Of a DNA stretch of 64,000 bases, positions 1 through 9,142 are shown in pieces; positions within the stretch are counted from its first letter, which is position 1, and each line of letters opens with the position of its first letter. The notes under the pieces were generated by a model. It was given only the letters and a program-made list of their open reading frames with translations. It searched no databases and was not told the DNA's origin. The translations under genes and the position numbers were made by a program. The DNA comes from Lactobacillus hamsteri DSM 5661 = JCM 6256 (lineage in GTDB: Bacteria > Bacillota > Bacilli > Lactobacillales > Lactobacillaceae), in NCBI RefSeq assembly GCF_000615445.1, contig NZ_BALY01000003.1, forward strand, positions 1 through 64,000, in the 5' to 3' direction.

Positions 1-1350
1 CTCACGACGGCGTTTGCGTTGACGTTTAGCCCTGCGAATTTCATGACGCTGTTCAATTTTGCGTTTTTGACGGTTGTCTTCTTGAATTGCTCGCTTAATC
101 TTCTTTTTATAGCCAGGCTTGCGCTTGCGTTTTTCTTTTTTAACGTAACCGACGATTTTTGTATCAAGCTTGCGGCCTTTAGCTTGGCGATTATCACGAC
201 TGCGGTAATGCTTACGAGGTACTAACTCGCCATTTTTGATTTCAACAAAGTCAAAATGAACACCCATTTTTTCAAGTTCTTCAATACGGTTCATTTCTTC
301 TTCACGAATCAAAGTAATTGCATGACCTGACAAACCATTACGGCCAGTACGGCCAATACGGTGAATTACAAATTCCAAATCACGCGGAACTTCGTAATTA
401 ATTACCAAACTAACGCCATCAATATCCAACCCACGTGCAGCCAAATCGCTAGCTACTACATATTGATACTGACCTTGTTCAACTTGACGCAAGGTTCTCT
501 TTCTTTCACGTTCAGTAATACCACCGTGAATTTTAGCTACCTTTAAGCCTTGATCTTGCAAGAAATGAGTTAATTCATCGACTTTTTGCTTAGTATTGGC
601 AAACACCAAAGCCAAATATGGTTGTCCCATAGTAAGCAACTTGTACAAAACATTTTTCTTGTCTTTTGAACCCACATCCAACAAATCATTTTTGATAGTT
701 GGCGCAATAATTGCCGGATTATCAATAACGATTTCATCAGGATGAGCCATATACTTGCGCAAGAAGTTAGAAAGCTTTACAGGAATCGTAGCAGAAAATG
801 CTGCAAATAAAACATCCTTTGGAAGCTTAGCCGCAACTTTATCAATATCAGCCAAAAAGCCCATATCCAAAGTCATATCGGCTTCATCGATAATAAAGTC
901 TTTTACAAGATCAACGGGGAAAACTTTCTTTTCTACAAAATCAAGAAGGCGTCCTGGAGTGGCAATGATTAATTGGGGTTTTTTATTTTGAATTTTTTCT
1001 AATTGACGTTCACGATCAGTACCACCGGCCAAATGTTCAATTGAAATATTTAAGCCAGAAGCTTTACGCAAGCTTTTAGCAACCTGATAAAGTTGATCAG
1101 CAAGTTCACGACTTGGAGCCGTGATAATTGCTTGTACATAATTAGAATTTTCGTCAATATCATTAAATACCGGAACCAAGTAAGAGTGAGTTTTTCCTGA
1201 ACCAGTTGCTGCTTGAACAACAACATTTACCTTAGAAAGCATAGCAGGAATAACCTTTTCTTGAACCTTAGTTGGTTCAGTAAAATGAATCTTTTTTAGA
1301 CCTTCTTGAAGTTCGGGTCTAATTCTTGAATCAGTAAAAGTATTATTCAT
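1..1350 (-). CDS. cshB: DEAD-box ATP-dependent RNA helicase, CshB-like (3' end off the window)
   Basis: An open frame of 450 codons runs from the ATG at 1350 to the left edge without a stop, so the C-terminus is missing. Helicase motifs are in order: Q-motif region (FTEPTKVQ), Walker A AATGSGKT (residues 47-54), DEAD (about 155-158), SAT (about 186-188) and HRIGRTGR (from about 330). After the core comes a very basic tail rich in KRKR and RRR, typical of RNA-binding extensions. The family unwinds short RNA duplexes in ribosome assembly and RNA decay, often in the cold. The start overlaps the nrnA stop by 8 bases, so the two are probably co-transcribed. Helicase identity is certain; the CshB subfamily rests on the nrnA neighbourhood and the basic tail. 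Confidence 0.9.
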   Translation of the reverse strand, partial: MNNTFTDSRIRPELQEGLKKIHFTEPTKVQEKVIPAMLSKVNVVVQAATGSGKTHSYLVPVFNDIDENSNYVQAIITAPSRELADQLYQVAKSLRKASGLNISIEHLAGGTDRERQLEKIQNKKPQLIIATPGRLLDFVEKKVFPVDLVKDFIIDEADMTLDMGFLADIDKVAAKLPKDVLFAAFSATIPVKLSNFLRKYMAHPDEIVIDNPAIIAPTIKNDLLDVGSKDKKNVLYKLLTMGQPYLALVFANTKQKVDELTHFLQDQGLKVAKIHGGITERERKRTLRQVEQGQYQYVVASDLAARGLDIDGVSLVINYEVPRDLEFVIHRIGRTGRNGLSGHAITLIREEEMNRIEELEKMGVHFDFVEIKNGELVPRKHYRSRDNRQAKGRKLDTKIVGYVKKEKRKRKPGYKKKIKRAIQEDNRQKRKIEQRHEIRRAKRQRKRRRE

Positions 1351-2305
1351 GTTCTTCATTGTATTTCTTTGTTACATCAACAACTTCGGCAAAAATTTGT
1401 TTTACTTCATCCATATCCTTGGCATTAGCACCTGAAGCAAGTGCGTGACCACCACCATCATGCTTTTCAGCCAAATGATTAATAACCGGACCCTTTGAAC
1501 GGTAATGAACGCGGTAAGTGCCATCTGGCTTTTCAACAAAGACGTTCCAAGCCTTAATATCCTTAATACGGCCTGGAGTTGAAACAGTTACTGAAGCTTG
1601 ATCATCAGTAATGCCTAAATCCTTCAAATCTTTTTGAGTCAAAACAGCATAAGCTGCGCCACAAGGATCAACAGTCATGTAATCAAGAACAGCTGCTTGA
1701 AGCTTAGCTTGAGCGAAAGTAACATCACTAATATTTCTAGCAATTTCTGAAATGTTAATGCCAGTTTCTGCTAATTGCTTAACAACTTCGAAAGTATGAG
1801 CAGTAGTTTCTGGATACATAAAACGACCAGTATCACCAACAATTCCTGCGTAAAGTGGGTAGGCAACATCCTTTGTAATTGGCAAGTTTTCTGCATTCAA
1901 GAAATCAACAATAATTTGTGAAGCAGCTGGAGCTTCTGGATCAACGTAGCTCATATCAGCATATGGATCTACATCTGGGTGGTGATCAATCTTAATTAAT
2001 AAATCACCTTTATCATAGTTTTTGTTGGAGATTCTTGGCGTATTAGCAGTATCAGTGGTAATTACCAAAGCACCTTTGTAATCATCAACGCTAACTTCAT
2101 CCATAGTGTTGATCCAAGCCAAATCGCCTTCATCATTTTCACCAGCACACAAAATCTTCTTGTCTGGGAACTTAGCTTTTAATGCACGTGAAAGTCCTGC
2201 TTGAGATCCAATGGCATCTGGATCTGGACTTGTATGACGGTGCAAGATAATAGTTGGATATTCTTTAATCTTTTCAAAAATTTCATCAAAAGTATTTTTA
2301 GTCAT
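1343..2305 (-). CDS. nrnA: Bifunctional oligoribonuclease / pAp phosphatase, DHH family
   Basis: The 320-residue protein has the DHH phosphoesterase layout: DPDAIGSQ near residues 28-35, DHH at 107-109, and a DHHA1 domain ending in GGGHALASGA (about residue 285). NrnA degrades 2-5 nt RNA and dephosphorylates 3'-phosphoadenosine 5'-phosphate with Mn2+ in the cytoplasm, replacing Orn in Firmicutes. The ATG follows GGAGAA at a good distance. The gene lies downstream of dinB and overlaps the helicase start. Length and motifs are normal for the family. Confidence 0.94.
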   Translation of the reverse strand: MTKNTFDEIFEKIKEYPTIILHRHTSPDPDAIGSQAGLSRALKAKFPDKKILCAGENDEGDLAWINTMDEVSVDDYKGALVITTDTANTPRISNKNYDKGDLLIKIDHHPDVDPYADMSYVDPEAPAASQIIVDFLNAENLPITKDVAYPLYAGIVGDTGRFMYPETTAHTFEVVKQLAETGINISEIARNISDVTFAQAKLQAAVLDYMTVDPCGAAYAVLTQKDLKDLGITDDQASVTVSTPGRIKDIKAWNVFVEKPDGTYRVHYRSKGPVINHLAEKHDGGGHALASGANAKDMDEVKQIFAEVVDVTKKYNEEHE

Positions 2306-2361
2306 ATATGTTCTCCTTCTTGTTTATCATATAGTTTACCAGAAAAATGATGTTAAAACCT

Positions 2362-3486
2362 CTATTCCAAGGTTGAAAAAAGATTAGTTTCTTGATACTT
2401 TTCTTGCTCTAAACTAGTTACGGATACGCCAAGCAACCGAATTCCCTTTTCAAGAAATTCTGGTAATTCTTCAAATAAATCCTTAGCCTCTTGATAAATT
2501 TCATGAGCATCCCGCGTTGAACTTTTTAACATGCGCCGACGAGTAACAGTATAAAAATCTGTATCGCGAATTTTCAATACAATACACTTAGTCTTTACAT
2601 TTTGCGTCATTAAAATATTGGCAATATCGCTACTATATCCTCTAAGCAAAGTTAAAGCTTTTTGCTCTTCAAAGACGCTAGGTTCAAAAGTTCTCTCCTT
2701 GCCAATTGATTTGCGTTGACGTTGCCATTCCACAGGACTTAAGTCAATCCCGCGCGAATGCATTGCCATTACATAGCCCATCTTTTTAAAGTGATCAATT
2801 AAATATTTTACGCTTTTAGCTTGTAAATCTGCTCCAGTATTGATCCCTAATTCCCGCAAAATAAGCTGCGTCTTTTTACCAACACCATGAAACTTGCTGA
2901 TATCTTGTCTTGCCAAAAAATCCTTGGCTTCTTCCGGCAAAATCAACGTTTTTCCAAACGGTTTAGCATATTCCGAACCCATTTTTGCCAAAAATTTATT
3001 GTAACTTGCACCATAAGAACAAGTTAATCCCGTTTCTTTATAAATTTTTTGCTGCATATAATTGCCTAGCTGAATTGTCGAATAATCACCCAGTTTATTT
3101 TGAGTAACATCCAAATAAGCTTCATCTAGTGAAACTGATTGAATTTTATCTGTCACTTCATGCATAATTTCATGAACTTGAGCAGAAACGCTTCGATATT
3201 TTTCAAAATCAGGCGGTAAAAACACCAATTTATCAGCTGGTACTTTTTGAACAGCCTTAATTGCTGGCATCGCACTACCCACGCCATATTTTCTCGCTAC
3301 ATAATTAGCAGTCGTAATCACGCCGTGCCCATTATGTTCCCGCGGATCATGAGCAATTACTAACGCCTTTTTTCTATATTCAGGATGATCTCGCATTTCA
3401 ACAGAAGCGTAAAAAGCATCCATATCCAGATGTATAATCCGGCGATGGATGTCGTTTTTAGGCAATAAATTATCGCTATTATTCAT
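2362..3486 (-). CDS. dinB: DNA polymerase IV (Y-family)
   Basis: The 374-residue protein starts at MNNSDNLL; a longer upstream reading is possible but would lie deep inside zwf. Catalytic motifs are DMDAFYASVE (about residues 21-30) and SLDEAYLD (about 118), carrying the metal-binding acidic residues, followed by thumb and little-finger regions. The family performs error-prone translesion synthesis. The start overlaps the zwf stop by 8 bases, so translation is probably coupled. No catalytic residue is missing. Confidence 0.94.
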   Translation of the reverse strand: MNNSDNLLPKNDIHRRIIHLDMDAFYASVEMRDHPEYRKKALVIAHDPREHNGHGVITTANYVARKYGVGSAMPAIKAVQKVPADKLVFLPPDFEKYRSVSAQVHEIMHEVTDKIQSVSLDEAYLDVTQNKLGDYSTIQLGNYMQQKIYKETGLTCSYGASYNKFLAKMGSEYAKPFGKTLILPEEAKDFLARQDISKFHGVGKKTQLILRELGINTGADLQAKSVKYLIDHFKKMGYVMAMHSRGIDLSPVEWQRQRKSIGKERTFEPSVFEEQKALTLLRGYSSDIANILMTQNVKTKCIVLKIRDTDFYTVTRRRMLKSSTRDAHEIYQEAKDLFEELPEFLEKGIRLLGVSVTSLEQEKYQETNLFSTLE

Positions 3487-4933
3487 AAATCCAGTGTTCA
3501 GTAGCACTTTCAAAAATATGGTTTGCTTCCTTAGGTCCCATGCGGTATGGCAAATATTGCGGAATATCAACATTACCGGATTCATTTTCTTGTTTCCAGG
3601 CATCTTCAATAGCGTCAATATATTCCCAATAGCGTTTTAATTCGCTCCAGTGAGTAAAGTTAGTTGAATCATTTACAAACACATCGTGAAGAAGTCTTTC
3701 ATAACCATCAGGCACTTGAGATAATTCTTCTTTTGAAAAAGTATATTCTAGATTTTCACGGCGAATACCTGGTTCACTAATTCGCTTGCCATTGATAGTA
3801 ATATAAATTTCACTCTTAGGATCGATTTCAATCGTAATATTGTTGGAATGTGCTCGGCCATAAGGATTATTAATATGCTTTAAAACAATATCAATTCTAT
3901 TTTTCTTTTCTTTAAATTCCTTACCAGTTCTGAAGTAAATTGGAACGCCAGCAATTGGTCCCTTAGTAAATTTAACTTCACCTGCAGCAAAAGTTTCAGT
4001 TGTTGAATTTTCATCAACATTAGGTTCTTGTTTATATGCAAAGGTGGTGTCACTACCGGCATATTGACCGCGAACAAAATGCTTTTTAATCTCTTCAGCA
4101 TCCGGAATAATCAAACTATCAAGCAATTCTTGTTTTGCTTTATGAATATTATCCGCAGAAATATTTTCCGGTTCAGGCATTGCAAGCAAAGTAATAATTT
4201 GGAAAATGTGATTTTGAACCATATCACGCAAAGCACCTGAAGTTTCGTAGTAACCACCACGAGCTTCAACACCTAAACGTTCAGCCAAAGTAACCTGAAT
4301 ATTTTTAATATTGTCACTATTCCAAATATTTTTAATTAATGGATTAGTAAAGCGAAGTGGCAAAATATTTTGAACCATTTCTTTACCTAAATAATGGTCA
4401 ATTCTAAAAATTTCATCTTCTTTAAAAGAAGCAGTAATTTGCTTATTTAATTCTTCGGCAGACGCCAAATCACGACCAAATGGTTTTTCAACTACGATAC
4501 GGTTAAAGCCTGAACCTGTTAAATGCTGATCATTAATGTGGGTAGCAATTGTGCCAAAGAATCTTGGTGCCATTGCCATGTAGAATAAACGATTGCCTTG
4601 AGCACAATAACGATCATCCAAATCTTGCGCTAATTCCTTCAAGGTTACATAGTGTTCAACATTAGTGACATCATGAGATTGATAATAAAAGTGACTGGCA
4701 AAATCTTTTACATCATTTTCATCTACTTCATCATGCGTCTCATGAATTGCATCACTAACTTGGCCACGCAAATATTCATGTGACCATGGGCGACGTGCAG
4801 TTCCAATTACTGCAAAATTATCGTGAATTAAACCTTGTTCATAAAGATTAAACAAAGCTGGATATAATTTTCTATGCGCTAGATCGCCACTACCACCAAA
4901 AATTATCATGACAACGGGAATGTTTTTCATCAT
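3479..4933 (-). CDS. zwf: Glucose-6-phosphate 1-dehydrogenase
   Basis: The 484-residue protein has the NADP-binding GGSGDLAHRK motif near its N-terminus, then EKPFGRD, and the active-site segment RIDHYLGKE with its catalytic His. It oxidises glucose 6-phosphate to 6-phosphogluconolactone, entering the pentose phosphate / phosphoketolase route. Two ATG codons stand in tandem after AGGAGGG; the second (4930) is better spaced, so the protein may be one residue shorter. It heads a minus-strand run zwf-dinB-nrnA-helicase. A gluconokinase gene at 44745 feeds the same intermediate. Confidence 0.96.
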   Translation of the reverse strand: MMKNIPVVMIIFGGSGDLAHRKLYPALFNLYEQGLIHDNFAVIGTARRPWSHEYLRGQVSDAIHETHDEVDENDVKDFASHFYYQSHDVTNVEHYVTLKELAQDLDDRYCAQGNRLFYMAMAPRFFGTIATHINDQHLTGSGFNRIVVEKPFGRDLASAEELNKQITASFKEDEIFRIDHYLGKEMVQNILPLRFTNPLIKNIWNSDNIKNIQVTLAERLGVEARGGYYETSGALRDMVQNHIFQIITLLAMPEPENISADNIHKAKQELLDSLIIPDAEEIKKHFVRGQYAGSDTTFAYKQEPNVDENSTTETFAAGEVKFTKGPIAGVPIYFRTGKEFKEKKNRIDIVLKHINNPYGRAHSNNITIEIDPKSEIYITINGKRISEPGIRRENLEYTFSKEELSQVPDGYERLLHDVFVNDSTNFTHWSELKRYWEYIDAIEDAWKQENESGNVDIPQYLPYRMGPKEANHIFESATEHWIYE

Positions 4934-4995
4934 GAGGCCCTCCTGAAACTAAAATTTACATCATTTCTATTTTACAACAAGATATTTTTGATCAA

Positions 4996-5021
4996 AACAA
5001 AAAGCGTCTATGTGACGCTTT
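4996..5021 (-). terminator. Intrinsic terminator after yajC
   Basis: An 8-bp stem (AAAGCGTC / GACGCTTT) with a short loop is followed on the minus strand by a T tract, 16 bases past the yajC stop. It separates the repair/yajC run from zwf. Confidence 0.8.
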
Positions 5022-5036
5022 CTATTTATAGATGAA

Positions 5037-5468
5037 TTATTTATTTACTTCATCATTTTCTGCAGCTTTTTCAGCTTCAACAGGCTTAGTTGGTTGAGAA
5101 GCTTCAGTAGCTTGTACTTGTGCTTCAGCTGGCTTTGCTGGTTCTGCACTTGCTGGAGTTGAAGGAACAATTTGACGAACAGCCATTCTGCTGAAAGTTA
5201 AGTAAATACCATCAGCATCAACAACAACAGTCTTGTCCTTATCATTGATTGAATCAATCTTAGCGTGCAAACCATCAACTAAAACAACGCGGTCACCCTT
5301 CTTTAATTGATTCATCATTTCCATTCTCTTTTGTTGTTGCTTCTTTTGTGGACGAATCATACCAAAATAGGTAATGGCAATTAAAACAACAAACAAACCA
5401 AGCATCATAAAGTTGTTACCACCTGCTGCAGGGGCATTTGCTAAAAATACAGTATTCAAAATTTCCAC
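5037..5468 (-). CDS. yajC: Preprotein translocase subunit YajC
   Basis: The 143-residue protein has one N-terminal membrane segment (FMMLGLFVVLIAITYF, about residues 20-36), then the basic RPQKKQQQKR stretch and the YajC core (LKKGDRVVLVDGLHAKI). It ends in a long Ala/Pro/Glu-rich tail that is probably disordered. YajC is an accessory membrane subunit of the Sec/YidC machinery. It is last in the mutS-mutL-ruvA-ruvB-yajC run, with its own terminator. Confidence 0.92.
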   Translation of the reverse strand: MEILNTVFLANAPAAGGNNFMMLGLFVVLIAITYFGMIRPQKKQQQKRMEMMNQLKKGDRVVLVDGLHAKIDSINDKDKTVVVDADGIYLTFSRMAVRQIVPSTPASAEPAKPAEAQVQATEASQPTKPVEAEKAAENDEVNK

Positions 5469-5529
5469 CTCATAATATTCTAAAATTAATACAATACTTT
5501 AATTATACAGAAAGCTAAACCATTTTACA

Positions 5530-6549
5530 TTAATCTTCGTTAGGAATTGGAAGACCTAATTGCAAATATGCTTTTTCAGTCGCCACTCTTCCTCGCGGAG
5601 TTAAAAGAATAAATCCATGTTGCAAAAGATACGGCTCATATAAAGCTTCGATAGTTTCCATATCTTCACCAACGTTAGCAGCTAAAGTTCTAATTCCAAC
5701 AGGACCTCCGCCATAGCTTTCAATCATTGTTCTTAAAATTTTACGGTCGGTTTGATCAAGGCCTTCATCATCAACTTGCAATTGCTTTAAAGCATGCGTT
5801 GTTGTTTCAAGGGAAATCATATCCTCACCTTTTACTTCCGCAAAATCACGCACACGCTTCAATAATCTATTAGCAACACGTGGCGTACCTCTTGAACGAC
5901 GAGCTAACTCAATTGCAGCTTCTGGCGCAATTGCAGTATGGAAAACTTCGCTTGAGCGTTCAATAATTTGTTCAAGTTCATCAATTGTATAGTATTGCAT
6001 GTGTTCAACAATACCAAAACGATCACGAAGCGGGGCAGAAAGCTGTCCTGCTAAAGTCGTAGCTCCAATTAAAGTAAATGGAGGCAAAGGAACATGAACA
6101 GCATGCGTTGTTTCACCTTCGCCAATCACAATATCCACGTAAAAGTCTTCCATCGCAGAATAAAGAACTTCTTCAATTGGCTTTGGCAAACGGTGAATTT
6201 CATCAATAAAAAGAACATCCCCCGGATCAAGATCTGAAAGAAGGGCAACTAAGTCTCCAGCCTTTTCAATTGCTGGTCCACTCGTACTCTTCAAATTAAC
6301 CCCGAGTTCATTGGCAATTACAAAAGCAAGCGTAGTTTTACCTAAACCAGGAGGACCATACAAAAGAACATGGTCTAAGGCCTCATCACGTTGTTTAGCT
6401 GCTTTAATGTATACAGCCATTTCCTTTTTCACACGCTTTTGGCCTAAATATTGATCTAAAGATTGTGGACGAAGCGACAATTCAACTTGTTCTTCATCTG
6501 TACCTTCAACTTCACCTGAAGTAACAGAATCTTCCTTTTCTACCACCAT
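5530..6549 (-). CDS. ruvB: Holliday junction branch-migration ATPase RuvB
   Basis: The AAA+ protein (339 residues from this start) carries GPPGLGKTT (Walker A), FIDEIHRL (Walker B), the sensor segment [18 protein letters not shown] and a C-terminal winged helix ending in [12 protein letters not shown]. RuvB hexamers drive branch migration with RuvA. A GTG two codons upstream (6555) is possible, but AAGGA is correctly spaced only for the ATG at 6549. It follows ruvA by 54 bases. Confidence 0.96.
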   Translation of the reverse strand: MVVEKEDSVTSGEVEGTDEEQVELSLRPQSLDQYLGQKRVKKEMAVYIKAAKQRDEALDHVLLYGPPGLGKTTLAFVIANELGVNLKSTSGPAIEKAGDLVALLSDLDPGDVLFIDEIHRLPKPIEEVLYSAMEDFYVDIVIGEGETTHAVHVPLPPFTLIGATTLAGQLSAPLRDRFGIVEHMQYYTIDELEQIIERSSEVFHTAIAPEAAIELARRSRGTPRVANRLLKRVRDFAEVKGEDMISLETTTHALKQLQVDDEGLDQTDRKILRTMIESYGGGPVGIRTLAANVGEDMETIEALYEPYLLQHGFILLTPRGRVATEKAYLQLGLPIPNED

Positions 6550-6603
6550 TTTCACTTCCTTACTTTGATAATAAAAACTATCTTCAATTATACCAGATCA
6601 ACT

Positions 6604-7203
6604 CTATTTCTTAAGCAAGAGTCCTAAGCCCTTTTTAATATATTGATCGGCTGTTTCCGCATCTTCTTTTTCAAGCTTAGGCGTAATGCGATCGACTTCT
6701 TTTTGCGTATAGCCAAGGGCAAGTAAGGCAAGTAAAGCATCATGAAGTTCAGGAGTAACAGAAGCGTCTTGCTCAAGAGTATCCTGACGATCCAAGCGGC
6801 CAACATAGGCGCCTAACTTTCCTTTTAAATCAAGGACAATTTGAGAAGCAGTCTTTTTCCCCACTCCTGGAAAGCGTGTTAAATATTTTACTTCACCTTG
6901 TTCAATGGCTTCAGCAAGAGAATTGCTATCTTCAGCAGCCATAATAGCAAGCGCCGATTTAGGTCCAATTCCACTAACACTAAGAAGCTTTAAGAATAAG
7001 CCTTTAGCATTTTGACTTTGGAAACCATATAAAGTAAAGCCGTTATTGTCACTAAAATTTTGTTCAATATAAACTTTTGCTTTTTGTCCCTCTTTATAAG
7101 CAAAAGGTGTAGGACTGTAGACCTTATAGCCTACTCCATTTACATTTACGACAATATAGCTAGGAGTTACTTCAGCAATAATTCCTTCAAAAAATTCGTA
7201 CAT
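6604..7203 (-). CDS. ruvA: Holliday junction DNA-binding protein RuvA
   Basis: The 199-residue protein has an OB-fold N-terminus ([19 protein letters not shown]), two helix-hairpin-helix motifs ([11 protein letters not shown] and FPGVGKKTA), and a C-terminal UBA-like domain that contacts RuvB ([15 protein letters not shown]). It starts 2 bases after the mutL stop, so the two are translationally linked. Size and motifs are typical. Confidence 0.95.
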   Translation of the reverse strand: MYEFFEGIIAEVTPSYIVVNVNGVGYKVYSPTPFAYKEGQKAKVYIEQNFSDNNGFTLYGFQSQNAKGLFLKLLSVSGIGPKSALAIMAAEDSNSLAEAIEQGEVKYLTRFPGVGKKTASQIVLDLKGKLGAYVGRLDRQDTLEQDASVTPELHDALLALLALGYTQKEVDRITPKLEKEDAETADQYIKKGLGLLLKK

Positions 7204-7205
7204 AA

Positions 7206-9140
7206 TTATTCATCTTTCTTAAACATTTTTCGCAATTCATTTTGACTCATTCGAACTAAAACTAGCCGTCCGTCAGCATCATGATACGGATCAGCAGTTT
7301 GTCTTAAATTATTTAAAATCTCTATACATTCAGCTGCAGAAATTTTGATGCGCCCACTAATTTCTTTCTTAGCTTGACCAGCTGCAATTCGTGCAAATAG
7401 ATTAGTATTTTTGCTATGATCCAAATTTAAATAGCTATCTAAAATCCTGCGTAATGATTCTTCAATATCACCGTTTATCCATGTAGGATATGACCGCACA
7501 ATAAAACTATCTTGACCAAAATCTTCTAAATATATGCCAATATTTTTAATTTCATCAAGCTTATTTTTAATTTGCAAAAAATCCAAATTTCCAAATTCAA
7601 GAACAATTGGCGTAAGCAAGCCTTGTTGAACAATTTTTTTCGCATTCATTGCTTTGCGAATTTTTTCAAAAGCCAGTCGTCTTCTTGCTGCAACCTGATC
7701 TACTAAGAAAAGATCACCATCATTTTCTGCAATAATGTAGGCCGACATTTGCCCAACGTACTTTAAAGCTGGCAAATTATTGGCTAAAGTTTCATCCCCG
7801 GAAGAAATAACTTCTGAACTAGATTTTTCCGTATTAAATGGTGTTAATTGAGTCTGTTTTTCTACATTTTCTTGCCAAGTTGGCGTAATAACATATTTAT
7901 CATTTTCTTGCGGTTTATTTAAATCAATATATTTATGAACAGACTTTTTAATAGGTTCATGTTTTTGTTCACCGATCTCTTTGCTTTTTTTAGTTGCAGT
8001 TAGTGCAGTTACGTTATCTTCTTCATGAACTTCCGGAACTTCGTCTTTTTCTCTTTTAGTATTAACAACATCTCGATTCAAATTGAACTTTAATTGATCA
8101 ACCAAACTATCTTTGCGATTTGTTGTTAAATTTTCAAAAGCACTTGTTTGTTCAACATTATCAAGCAAAGCATCACTAATTGCACTCGTAATCAAGCGAC
8201 TTAATTCTTTTTCTTTAGACAGCCGAACTTCTTGCTTAGTTGGGTGAACATTTACATCAACAAGCAAGGGATCAACATGAATTGCTACAATCGCAATTGG
8301 ATAATGACGCGCTGTAAGCTTAGAACCATAACCATCCATAATTGCTGTTGCTAATTTAAAGTTGCGAATATACCGACCATTTAACAAAATCGATATATAA
8401 TTTCGCGTTGATCTAGTCAATTCTGGTTTGGACAAAAAACCACTAACCTTAAAATCACTATCTTCTTTTTCAAAAGACATCATTTTTTCAGCAATATGAC
8501 GACCATAAACATTAGCGACTGTCTGTTGCAACTTGCCATTGCCAGGCGTTCTTAACAAAACCTTTCCTGTATTTGATAAAGTAATTGCAATTTGTGGATA
8601 ACCTAAAGCAATTCGATTAACGATATCCACAATTTTCATCATTTCTGTACGCGGACTGCGCAAATACTTTAATCGAGCCGGCGTGTTAAAGAATAAGTCT
8701 TTAACTGTAATCTGCGTGCCCTTACGGGCTGCTGCATCTTCTTGTCCTTTTTTACTACCTCCGCTAAAGTCAGCTCTTGTTCCAATCTTACCTTCAACGC
8801 TTGTCAAAATTTCTACATGAGCTACCGCTGAAATGGATGCTAAAGCTTCTCCACGAAATCCTAAAGTCGAAACATTGAACAAATCACGTTCATTGTTAAT
8901 TTTGCTAGTCGCATGACGCGTAAAAGCTAAATCGACTTGATCACGCTCGATTCCAGAGCCGTTATCTTGAACAACAATCTGCTTTAATCCTGCATCAACA
9001 ACATCAATTCGAATTCTAGTCGCACCTGCATCAATTGAATTTTCAACTAATTCTTTTACTACACTTGCTGGACGTTCAATAACTTCCCCAGCTGCAATTT
9101 GATTAGTTAAATTTTCAGATAGTTCATGAATTTTTGCCAT
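7206..9140 (-). CDS. mutL: DNA mismatch repair protein MutL with degenerate endonuclease motifs
   Basis: The 644-residue protein has an intact GHKL ATPase: [11 protein letters not shown] (31-41), DNGSGI (59-64), GFRGEAL (94-100). A variable linker covers about 330-450, then the dimerisation domain. In MutH-less bacteria the C-terminus normally carries DQHA-x2-E-x4-E, an ACR motif and CPHGRP. Here the first reads DQVAARRR (481-488), the second AAG (586-588), and the third DADGRL (621-626). The metal-binding His, Glu and Cys positions are therefore gone, as seen directly. Loss of nicking activity is an inference. The frame is intact. It starts 2 bases after mutS ends. Confidence 0.93.
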   Translation of the reverse strand: MAKIHELSENLTNQIAAGEVIERPASVVKELVENSIDAGATRIRIDVVDAGLKQIVVQDNGSGIERDQVDLAFTRHATSKINNERDLFNVSTLGFRGEALASISAVAHVEILTSVEGKIGTRADFSGGSKKGQEDAAARKGTQITVKDLFFNTPARLKYLRSPRTEMMKIVDIVNRIALGYPQIAITLSNTGKVLLRTPGNGKLQQTVANVYGRHIAEKMMSFEKEDSDFKVSGFLSKPELTRSTRNYISILLNGRYIRNFKLATAIMDGYGSKLTARHYPIAIVAIHVDPLLVDVNVHPTKQEVRLSKEKELSRLITSAISDALLDNVEQTSAFENLTTNRKDSLVDQLKFNLNRDVVNTKREKDEVPEVHEEDNVTALTATKKSKEIGEQKHEPIKKSVHKYIDLNKPQENDKYVITPTWQENVEKQTQLTPFNTEKSSSEVISSGDETLANNLPALKYVGQMSAYIIAENDGDLFLVDQVAARRRLAFEKIRKAMNAKKIVQQGLLTPIVLEFGNLDFLQIKNKLDEIKNIGIYLEDFGQDSFIVRSYPTWINGDIEESLRRILDSYLNLDHSKNTNLFARIAAGQAKKEISGRIKISAAECIEILNNLRQTADPYHDADGRLVLVRMSQNELRKMFKKDE

Positions 9141-9142
9141 GA

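Noticed and set aside
19-1300. Plus-strand open frames opposite the helicase
   Set aside because: They are antisense to a continuous helicase frame with all motifs and lack ribosome binding sites.
3487-3618. Longer dinB N-terminus
   Set aside because: It would lie inside zwf, has no family similarity, and the ATG at 3486 gives a standard length.
7665-9140. MutL as a pseudogene
   Set aside because: The frame is open over 644 codons with an intact ATPase domain; only specific endonuclease motifs are changed.
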